From Lentisphaerota bacterium (GTDB lineage: Bacteria > Verrucomicrobiota > Kiritimatiellia > RFP12 > UBA1067): a stretch of DNA of 12,823 bases. Made by a program: the position numbers and the translations under genes. The DNA is taken from NCBI GenBank assembly GCA_015061765.1, contig SUVZ01000067.1, positions 1 through 12,823 on the forward strand, in the 5' to 3' direction. Positions 7,104 to 12,823 of this stretch are shown here, piece by piece. Numbering within the stretch: position 1 is the first letter of the stretch; each line of letters opens with the position of its first letter. The notes under the pieces are model-generated. The model was not told where the DNA came from and did not search any database. It saw only the letters and a program-made list of their open reading frames with translations.

Positions 7104-9451
7104 TGAAACCTGAAAAGATCTGCGTTTGCACGTTGTCGCTGCTGTTCATCGGCTTTTCGGCTCTTCATGCGGCTGATGAAATCAAATGGAACGGGAAAAG
7201 CGGGAAATGGTCGGACGGCAGCATCTGGGAAGGGGGAACGGCTCCCGGCGAAACACAGTTGGCGTCGTTTCCAAACGGAAGGAAGCTTACCGGAACGGTG
7301 GAGATTGACGGTGATTACCGCGTAAACAGTCTGTATCTGAAACAGCAGGATAATAGCGGCGAATATCCGGTTGAGTTTACCGGTTCTGGTTCGATATCAG
7401 TTGCGGCACAGCTGCTGATCAACCAGAATCGGAAGTTGATTCTCAATGGACCGTCTATTGAGGCCGGTACGGTGAGTGTGGGGAATCGGCTGGAGATAAA
7501 TGGAAGAAGCTCGCTTTCCTGCGGCACCCTTAAATCCAGTCAGGAAGGGATGACATTGTCGGTAAATGATGGCGTAATTGCCGCCGATAAGCTTACAATC
7601 TCCGATGAAAGTTGCCATGTAGCTGCAACAAATGCCGATATCCGCATTGGAACTGTCAGCGGAACTCCGGCTTACAGTCTTTGTGGTGGTGTTTTCGCCG
7701 TCACAAACGGTGGACTGACAATAGCGTCTGGTGTTGACGAAGCGCACTTTGATGTGGATGAGTTCGCTCTCGCAGGTACTCTTGACGCGGCAGATACGGA
7801 TGTGAAGGTTGTCTTTGACCGGGCTGTGACCATCGGTGCGTACGGAAATTGGTCCACCGGCGCCAATATCGCTGAAGTGAATTTTGCCGCATCGCCGGTA
7901 TTCAACACAACCGATGCCGCCGACAACGAAACAGGCCGTACCGTCACAATTAAGAACATCAGCTTGCAGTCGAAATACGATTCCATTGTGGTTTCCGGCT
8001 GCGGCACACTTGCGATTTCACAGAAGGACAATCCGTTCCGGTTGGAATCGCTGCTTCTGAATGAAGGGGCCGGTCTGTCTGTAAAGAACAACAGCTACGG
8101 AGTAATCAGTCTGGTCAATCTGGAAATGAAATCGGATTCTTCCATAAGTTTGACGGCCGGCAAAGCATCGTTCGAGATCGAGAGTACGAAGATCGCTCCA
8201 ACAGCATCTGTTACAGTTGGCAGCCCCTCGGAAACCGATTCGAGATATCAGATATGGACAGATTTTTCCAATGGCACCAAGCCTGCCTTTATCTGTACTG
8301 GGGACGGCACGTATTCCGTGCGGACGGCTGGTCCGTTTGCGTTTGCGTCCGGTGCAGATGCCGGTGCAACAAAGGATAAGCCTACGGAATGGACTGGGAG
8401 TGGAGTTGGTTCCAATTGGACAACCGTAGGTAATTGGAATGAAACTGTACCTGAAGGAACGGGGAGTGTTGCATATTTCAGCGGAGACACGAATACGGTG
8501 GTCATGAATGATTCCGCTCGTACGGTAGCTCGCATGCATATCAGCGAAAATGGAGCTTTTGCCTTTTTCGGGGAGCCGATAGGCCTTAATTCCACTACAA
8601 CCAATGCAAACAATGCGCCGATTTACATTTCGGGCAGCCTGCCTGTCGCCGTATACAACGCATTGTCCAAAACAAGCAACAAGGCTACGGGGCTTTCATT
8701 TGTCACCTACGGCGATACGTTCATGGCATTGATGGGAGAGGTGGCTCTGACGAATCTCATATTCCGGTTCTCCGGAGATATGCGTATTGGCGGGAATGTA
8801 AACTGTGCGAATGTCATATTTGATCCAAAGATTGGTTCGAGGCATCCGTCATGCACGGTCCTGCCGGGCGCAGAGCTTGTCGCCACGGCCCAGCGGGAGA
8901 TTCAAAGCAATGGCATAGGTTATGATGTCCGCAAGGGCGGAGTTCTGGATGTCCGCAGCGGCATATGGGATTGGTCAGTGCCGGTAACAAACAATGTTGA
9001 GGGAACGTTGAAACTTGGCGCCGCGTTTGGAACTTCGTCCAAATCGTATTTCAGCGGTCGGGGAGATATTGTCCTTGCCGGAGAAAATCTTCAGGAGAAT
9101 GGAGCAGAGGCTGTAGTTGTCGGATCGAATACGGTGATTGCGGCCGTGGACACGGTTCTCGGAAAATGGTCGGTTGATGACGGCGCTACGCTTACGCTTG
9201 ACTCCAACGGCAATGTTTTCACGTTCACCGAACCGATCGGGGGTGAAGGACGGCTGGTTTTCGCCCCTGGTACGAAAGCCGCGCTCGGCGGCGGTTTGAG
9301 GGCGGCGGCCTTGTCGTCGGATGGGGTGGTCATTTCTTCGGCGGCGGAGACGGTCGGCAGTCTGGTCTGGCCGGGCAACCACCATGTGTATCTTGACGGC
9401 GGAGTCTATCGGGTAAAGCGCCGTCCCGGTTTTTCAATAAACGTGAGGTAA
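7103..9451 (+). CDS. Secreted beta-helix protein with two Trp-rich strand units (782 aa)
   Basis: The ATG overlaps the previous stop as TAATG. The signal peptide is MKPEKICVCTLSLLFIGF followed by SALHA, with cleavage near residue 23. The mature part is Gly/Thr/Val/Ala-rich with long runs of alternating strand and turn, as in right-handed beta-helices of autotransporter-associated repeat proteins. Two matching Trp units are present. The first lies at residues 29-56: W29-NG, KW36-SDG, W42, APGE, LASF. The second starts at 430: W430-TG, NW439, GNW445, VPEG, VAYF. Each starts a beta-helical half. The last 107 residues duplicate the protein ending at 325, and the tail reads RRPGFSINVR. No membrane anchor or outer-membrane barrel is visible. 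The gene is followed after 6 nt by the GH65-like gene, a pairing also present in the broken upstream copy, so this protein and that enzyme probably act together. The role may be surface scaffold, adhesin or glycan binding (inference). Confidence 0.75.
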   Translation: MKPEKICVCTLSLLFIGFSALHAADEIKWNGKSGKWSDGSIWEGGTAPGETQLASFPNGRKLTGTVEIDGDYRVNSLYLKQQDNSGEYPVEFTGSGSISVAAQLLINQNRKLILNGPSIEAGTVSVGNRLEINGRSSLSCGTLKSSQEGMTLSVNDGVIAADKLTISDESCHVAATNADIRIGTVSGTPAYSLCGGVFAVTNGGLTIASGVDEAHFDVDEFALAGTLDAADTDVKVVFDRAVTIGAYGNWSTGANIAEVNFAASPVFNTTDAADNETGRTVTIKNISLQSKYDSIVVSGCGTLAISQKDNPFRLESLLLNEGAGLSVKNNSYGVISLVNLEMKSDSSISLTAGKASFEIESTKIAPTASVTVGSPSETDSRYQIWTDFSNGTKPAFICTGDGTYSVRTAGPFAFASGADAGATKDKPTEWTGSGVGSNWTTVGNWNETVPEGTGSVAYFSGDTNTVVMNDSARTVARMHISENGAFAFFGEPIGLNSTTTNANNAPIYISGSLPVAVYNALSKTSNKATGLSFVTYGDTFMALMGEVALTNLIFRFSGDMRIGGNVNCANVIFDPKIGSRHPSCTVLPGAELVATAQREIQSNGIGYDVRKGGVLDVRSGIWDWSVPVTNNVEGTLKLGAAFGTSSKSYFSGRGDIVLAGENLQENGAEAVVVGSNTVIAAVDTVLGKWSVDDGATLTLDSNGNVFTFTEPIGGEGRLVFAPGTKAALGGGLRAAALSSDGVVISSAAETVGSLVWPGNHHVYLDGGVYRVKRRPGFSINVR

Positions 9452-9585
9452 CGGAAAATGAAACATAACTTTTTTGCAGCATTTGGATTTGCTTTGGCGG
9501 CATCAGCCGCGTTCGGCGGATCGTCTCATATCAGGTCGGTGAAGAGCATCGAGGGAGGGAAAGCGCCGGAAGGCTATGTGCCGGC
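9127..9585 (+). repeat. Direct repeat copy B (partner 1-459, offset 9126 bp)
   Basis: Gapless match to bases 1-459, about 87% identical by hand count. It covers the 3' end of the beta-helix gene and the 5' end of the glycosidase gene. The left boundary of homology cannot be seen because copy A runs off the window. Exchange between the copies would stay in frame in both genes. Confidence 0.9.
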
Positions 9586-11500
9586 TCTCGTATCCAACGG
9601 TAGCTTGACGTTCGGGGTGGATTGGCGGCTCGGCAACTGCGATTTGAAGTACAAGAGCTTTTCCACCGGAATTTATCGTGAAGGAGTCCGTCATCCCGAC
9701 GGTACATATCTCCTGTTTGACTACGGCAGGTTTACATCCCATGTTGAGATAGATGGCGTGCGTCATGACAATCCGCTGTCGTGGGGACAGACCCTTGATC
9801 TCAGGAAGGCGAAGGTGGGCGTCTCGTCGGAATATCCCGGTGCGGTTTCGTTTTCCGGGGAACTGTTTGTCCATAGCGATTCCGATGCCGTCGTTATCCG
9901 GCAATGCGTGAGCAACGCATCAGATCAGGTCAAGAGCCTGCGGCTTGGAGTGCGTTATGCCGTTCCCGTGGACGAACGGGTCTCGGATGCCGCCTGGCAT
10001 CCATCCGAGAATGGGGCTTCGTACCGTTTTCGGGCGCATTTGCTGAAAGTGTCTAAAGAATGCATCGGCCTGTCGGGCGCCGCCGGGGCAAAGTTTGAGA
10101 GCAAAGAAGGATATGGCCTTCTCTCGGAATCGTTCAGGCTTGAACCGGGCGCGTCAAAGGTGTGCGACTGGGTTGTAACCTTTCACGGCGGCAAGGTGTT
10201 GAAGCGTGACGAATACGTGAAAAGCCATGACGCAGCCTGGCTGCGCTATACGGGCGAATCGTATGTGCGCCTTCCCGATGAGCGCATACAGCGGATGTTC
10301 GATATGACCAATTATCATCTCAAATGTGTCGCCACGAAATGGTCCATCCCCGTAGGGGTTCTGCCTTCCCAGTGGAGCGGAAAGATATTTGCATTCGACG
10401 AACTTTATGCATGTCAGGCGCTGTTGGCGGCAAATCACATTTCCACCGCACGGATAGTTCCGGAATACCGTTTTGCATCCTGTTCGAACGCATGCAACCG
10501 CGCCTATCTAAAGCCTCCGCTTGGGGAGAAGTGGGGTGCGGCTTGGCCCTGGAATGGAGTAGAGAATGAATTCATGGAAGGTTCGAAGCCCGGATTCTGG
10601 CAGGATCACATCTTTCATATGTCTGCGATAGCCCGGAGCGTGTGGAGCTATTACCGGTATTCGCAGGATGAGGACTTGCTTCGTGACAAGATATTCCATG
10701 TGATGATGTGCTGCGCGAACTTCTTCAAGTCGTTCCATCTCTACACTGATTCCAACGGTGATGTGTTTGTCGGGAAGTGCACGGATCTTGAGCGGATGGG
10801 GCCTGGCGTGGAGCGGGCCTTCATGACGACATGCGGCATCATCGACACGTTCAGGATGTGTGCGGATGCTGCGGACACGCTTGGGGTGCGCAGGGAATGG
10901 GCGGAGGAATTGCGTGTCCTTGCCGGGAAACTCGAACGGAATCTGCCTGTGCGCGACGGACGTTATATTCCGTATCCCGGAGCGACGGTGGACAGTATCG
11001 GTACATTGGCGGGATATTTCCCGTTCAGGATTTTTGATGAGACCGACTCTGCCCAGCGCAAAGCGGTCGAATGGTTCTTCGAGAATGGAAGGAAGGTCGG
11101 AAATATGTATGCGCGCGGACGTCAGGTGTGTCCGTGGTACGCGGCATGGACGGCAATAGCAGCACAGCGCGCCGGAATGAAGGATGCTCCGTGTCGCTGG
11201 ATGGTCGAGGCCGACCGCAGCGGCGGCGTGTGGGGCGAGTTTCACGAGATAAACGAGCCTGTGCATCCGCTCGGCCGGCCTTGGTTCATGACCGCCGCCG
11301 CCAATTGTCTGTATGCTATCTGCGAGATGCTTCTTTCAGAAGATAAAAACGGCGATCCAGTGATAGGCCTTGGCGTACCGGAAGATTGGAAGGATTATTC
11401 GTTCAAGCTGGCATTTCCTGGCAATAGAGTTGTAGAAGCCGCTGTCAAGAACGGGAAGATAGAGAAGATTGACATTCAAAATGCAGGAAAAACTCGTTGA
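9458..11500 (+). CDS. Secreted (alpha/alpha)6-barrel glycosidase, GH65/GH95-like (680 aa)
   Basis: Last gene of the operon. The ATG at 9458 follows GAGG (9445-9448) with a 9-nt spacer, 6 nt after the previous stop. The signal peptide is MKHNFFAAFGFALAASAAFG. About residues 40-260 form the N-terminal beta-sandwich of this fold (VSNGSLTFGVDWR, LLFDYGRF, ELFVHSDSDAVVIRQ). A helical barrel follows from about 272 to 600: KIFAFDELYACQALLAANH resembles the FWDTE-type helix of GH65 proteins, and WGAAWPWNGVENEF and FWQDHIFHMSAIARSVWSYY match its helical pairs. A short C-terminal beta segment (VPEDWKDYSFKL, then NGKIEKIDI) is also typical. The GPDE acid motif of GH65 is replaced by TDLERMGPGVE (E445 and E452 are candidates), so it is probably not a classical disaccharide phosphorylase. 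Substrate and exact family are uncertain. A 5' fragment of a paralogue lies at 332-490, preceded by the same type of beta-helix gene. Confidence 0.72.
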   Translation: MKHNFFAAFGFALAASAAFGGSSHIRSVKSIEGGKAPEGYVPALVSNGSLTFGVDWRLGNCDLKYKSFSTGIYREGVRHPDGTYLLFDYGRFTSHVEIDGVRHDNPLSWGQTLDLRKAKVGVSSEYPGAVSFSGELFVHSDSDAVVIRQCVSNASDQVKSLRLGVRYAVPVDERVSDAAWHPSENGASYRFRAHLLKVSKECIGLSGAAGAKFESKEGYGLLSESFRLEPGASKVCDWVVTFHGGKVLKRDEYVKSHDAAWLRYTGESYVRLPDERIQRMFDMTNYHLKCVATKWSIPVGVLPSQWSGKIFAFDELYACQALLAANHISTARIVPEYRFASCSNACNRAYLKPPLGEKWGAAWPWNGVENEFMEGSKPGFWQDHIFHMSAIARSVWSYYRYSQDEDLLRDKIFHVMMCCANFFKSFHLYTDSNGDVFVGKCTDLERMGPGVERAFMTTCGIIDTFRMCADAADTLGVRREWAEELRVLAGKLERNLPVRDGRYIPYPGATVDSIGTLAGYFPFRIFDETDSAQRKAVEWFFENGRKVGNMYARGRQVCPWYAAWTAIAAQRAGMKDAPCRWMVEADRSGGVWGEFHEINEPVHPLGRPWFMTAAANCLYAICEMLLSEDKNGDPVIGLGVPEDWKDYSFKLAFPGNRVVEAAVKNGKIEKIDIQNAGKTR

Positions 11501-11622
11501 GTGTCTTGCTGGTAATGATATGAATTGGATTCTGTGGGGCCAGGCTCTTGCGGAGTGTAAATTGCGGTGGGGTTCAGGTTGATTTTTGAAAGTTGAGAAT
11601 AATAAAGAGATGAGAGATGAGT
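11501..11622. other. Intergenic stretch after the operon; no gene recognised
   Basis: Nothing firm is visible between the operon's last stop and the inverted repeat at 11623. A 20-codon frame (ATG 11520, TGA 11580-11582) has no ribosome-binding site and no recognisable product. There is a purine-rich run at 11590-11622. No stem-loop followed by a T-run could be drawn, so the operon's terminator is not identified here, unless it is the inverted repeat downstream. Confidence 0.5.
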
Positions 11623-11737
11623 AATGTTGCCAGTGTGAGAATGTTGCCATTCCCAATGCTGTCAGTTGTCAATTTTTACGCCGCCCGCATTGGCAATTGA
11701 AAACTGAAATTGGCAACACTTTCACATTGGCAACATT
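11623..11737. repeat. 115-bp nested inverted repeat built from TTGCCA/TTGGCA motifs
   Basis: The outer arms are 11623-11650 and 11710-11737, complementary at 24 of 28 positions by hand count. Inside them CCAATGC (11653-11659) pairs with GCATTGG (11687-11693). Each outer arm itself holds two copies of TGTTGCCA or a near match, 18 bp apart. The element would form a long interrupted cruciform or RNA stem. It lies between the end of the operon and a minus-strand remnant, so it could act as a bidirectional transcription stop, though it lacks a clean T-run. It could also be a small non-autonomous repeat element. Confidence 0.65.
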
Positions 11738-11773
11738 TAACAAGCTAAGATTCTGTAGGGATAGGCGGACTTC

Positions 11774-11843
11774 GACTCCTAACTTCTAGTAACTCCTGAC
11801 TCTTAATTCCTGACTCCGCCCCTAATCCCTAACTCCTAATCTC
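11774..11843. repeat. Degenerate tandem repeat of 'actcctaact / actcctgact' units
   Basis: About five imperfect units of 11-16 bp sit head to tail: ACTCCTAACTT, TAACTCCTGACTC, TTAATTCCTGACTCC, CCCCTAATCCCT and AACTCCTAATCTC. Similar low-complexity pyrimidine-rich repeats occur in intergenic DNA of many environmental bacteria (from memory, not checked). The repeat supplies the last codons and stop of the adjacent minus-strand frame, which suggests that frame was broken or fused at this point. Confidence 0.6.
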
Positions 11844-12160
11844 GTGAGAATGTCGGTGATGTTGGATTTGGCGAGGGATGAAAAACCGAAACATTTGCGG
11901 CCGAGGTCTTTGAGCGACGCACCTATAAGATAAAGTTCCTTGTCGTCGATAATTAGGAACCTATCATGGAACGCGGCACTGGTCTTGACTGAAAGGCCTC
12001 CATACTGGTCATTGAACTTCTCGATATCGCTTTGCGCAAGCTTGTTGCCGCGCGGCGATGTCACCACTTCCACATTCACACCCTTGCGTTTCTTCGCAAG
12101 GATGTCAAGCGTTGTTGGTCCACCCCACGAATCGATCAGGAGAATCAGGGGTGACCCTAT
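11822..12160 (-). pseudogene. C-terminal remnant of an ORF6N-type protein (PLD-like domain)
   Basis: On the minus strand from about 12157 down to the TAG at 11822-11824, the frame encodes a recognisable C-terminal domain of ORF6N/RhuM-type proteins: LILLIDSW, TLDILAKKRKGV, then HDRFLIID and IGASLKDLGRKCFGF. HDRFLIID fits a phospholipase-D-like HxK(x)4D motif with Arg for Lys. Full-length relatives have an N-terminal ORF6N DNA-binding domain of roughly 100 or more residues; it is missing here. The open frame continues upstream to 12388, but those residues run through the palindromic repeat at 12190-12249 and resemble no protein. No start codon or ribosome-binding site lies just before the conserved part. 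I read it as a decayed gene fragment trapped between repeats. Intact relatives are often linked to phage or mobile DNA. Confidence 0.7.
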
Positions 12161-12189
12161 AGAAATGTACCCCGGGATGGGTTGGTGTA

Positions 12190-12249
12190 TCCACAAATCC
12201 ACACAGATTGTCTCAGATTGATTTGTGTAGATAAGTGCAGATTTGTGGA
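12190..12249. repeat. 60-bp palindromic repeat with 10-bp perfect ends
   Basis: TCCACAAATC (12190-12199) and GATTTGTGGA (12240-12249) are perfect inverted ends of a 60-bp unit. Inside, CACACAGATTG, CTCAGATTG and TGCAGATTTG are short related direct repeats. Such 'cacagatt'-type intergenic repeats are widespread in several bacterial phyla (from memory). It lies between the ORF6N remnant and the permease gene. Confidence 0.6.
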
Positions 12250-12300
12250 GAAGAATCAGATGGTTAACTATCAACTGCATATCTCCAATCGCTCTAATTA

Positions 12301-12309
12301 TGATATAAT
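12301..12309 (+). promoter_or_regulatory. Extended -10 promoter (TGATATAAT) of the permease gene
   Basis: TGATATAAT is a perfect extended -10 box (TGN followed by TATAAT at 12304-12309). No good -35 box lies 16-18 nt upstream, which an extended -10 can tolerate. Transcription would be expected to start near 12316, only about two bases before the ATG at 12318. Confidence 0.65.
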
Positions 12310-12317
12310 ACCCGGCC

Positions 12318-12823
12318 ATGCGCATTCTTTTTCGATATGTTTTCCGGGAATTCTGTGTGCCTTTGGCATACTGTCTTGCTGGTTTCATGTCGATTTATGT
12401 GCTTTTTGAGCTTTTTGGCATATTTAACCGAATTCTTGAAGCTAAGCCAGGGTTGGGGTTGTGTGTGCTGTACTTTGCCGGCTATCTTTCGCCATACTTC
12501 AAGTGGCTGGCTCCTGCATGTCTGATGTTGGCGGCTCTCTACACGATGTGGAGTTTCTGTCGCCATTCGGAGCTTATTGCGATGCGCGCAAGTGGAGTGG
12601 GCTTTCTATCCATTGTGCGCCCCATGCTTGTGGTTGCGGTGCTGATGGCGGCGTTTGTGGGATGGGTGAACGAATCGTTTGTGCCGAAATATGCCCAGTG
12701 GTCGCGGCAGATGCGTTCGGCGAAGTTCAATCTTGAAGATCTTGCGCGTGAAGATAACATTGTTTACCACAATGTAGAGAATTCCCGCACATGGAACATC
12801 GGTGCTTCTCTGAATGATACGGC
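12318..12823 (+). CDS. LptF/LptG (YjgP/YjgQ) family LPS-export permease, 3' truncated by window edge
   Basis: The frame runs from the ATG at 12318 to the window end without a stop (168 codons visible; the family is usually about 350-400 residues). Predicted membrane segments lie near residues 11-33, 48-80 and 97-118. The motif SELIAMRASG then IVRPMLV (84-105), followed by WVNESFVPKYAQW, is the hallmark of LptF/LptG after the second membrane helix. From about residue 140 the periplasmic beta-jellyroll begins. These proteins form the inner-membrane LptB2FG transporter that extracts lipopolysaccharide for delivery to the outer membrane, so the host is probably Gram-negative with LPS-like lipid. 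LptF and LptG cannot be told apart from this part. No Shine-Dalgarno motif precedes the ATG; with the extended -10 box only 8 nt upstream, the mRNA is probably leaderless. It is a core gene unrelated to the glycosidase operon. Confidence 0.85.
   Translation, partial: MRILFRYVFREFCVPLAYCLAGFMSIYVLFELFGIFNRILEAKPGLGLCVLYFAGYLSPYFKWLAPACLMLAALYTMWSFCRHSELIAMRASGVGFLSIVRPMLVVAVLMAAFVGWVNESFVPKYAQWSRQMRSAKFNLEDLAREDNIVYHNVENSRTWNIGASLNDT

Noticed and set aside
11520..11582. A 20-codon ORF after the operon
   Set aside because: No ribosome-binding site, no recognisable product, and such short frames are expected by chance.
11774..11843. CRISPR array
   Set aside because: The units are degenerate, 11-16 bp long and directly abutting, with no constant repeat or spacer pattern; no cas gene is present.
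12161..12388. N-terminal 76 residues of the minus-strand open frame as part of a real protein
   Set aside because: They run through the 60-bp palindromic repeat and across the promoter and start of the permease gene, and resemble no domain.

Overview
The window looks like part of a genome from the PVC superphylum, most likely Kiritimatiellota or Lentisphaerota. This is inferred from gene content: large secreted beta-helix proteins with autotransporter-associated strand motifs sit beside secreted glycoside hydrolases, there is an ORF6N-type protein remnant, and the intergenic DNA holds low-complexity repeats. No ribosomal or other phylogenetic marker is present, so the assignment is tentative.

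Layout. Positions 1-490 hold the tail of an upstream module: the last 107 codons of a secreted beta-helix protein, followed six bases later by the first 43 codons of a (alpha/alpha)6-barrel glycosidase gene that is cut off at 459. A short leader (460-575) then opens a compact five-gene plus-strand operon, 576-11500. It encodes, in order, a beta-helix surface protein, a GH-A clan TIM-barrel glycosidase, a second TIM-barrel GH-like protein with an N-terminal carbohydrate-binding-like domain, a second beta-helix protein, and a GH65-like (alpha/alpha)6-barrel glycosidase. The gene junctions are 1 nt apart, 4 nt overlapping, 1 nt overlapping and 6 nt apart, so translation is probably coupled. At least four of the five proteins have a clear signal peptide. 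The likely job is breakdown of a complex extracellular glycan by enzymes made together with structural or adhesive beta-helix proteins. No transporter, SusC/SusD pair, sulfatase or regulator lies inside the window.

The main structural feature is a direct repeat. Positions 1-459 align without a gap to 9127-9585 (offset exactly 9126 bp, about 87% identity by hand count). The operon is therefore bracketed by two copies of the same gene junction, evidence that it belongs to a tandemly duplicated, decaying array.

Positions 11501-12317 are a repeat-rich, mostly non-coding stretch: a 115-bp nested inverted repeat, a degenerate 'actcctaact/actcctgact' repeat, the minus-strand C-terminal remnant of an ORF6N/PLD-like protein, and a 60-bp palindromic repeat. 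Ordinary chromosomal content resumes at 12318 with the start of an LptF/LptG-family permease, preceded by a perfect extended -10 box so close to the ATG that its mRNA is probably leaderless.
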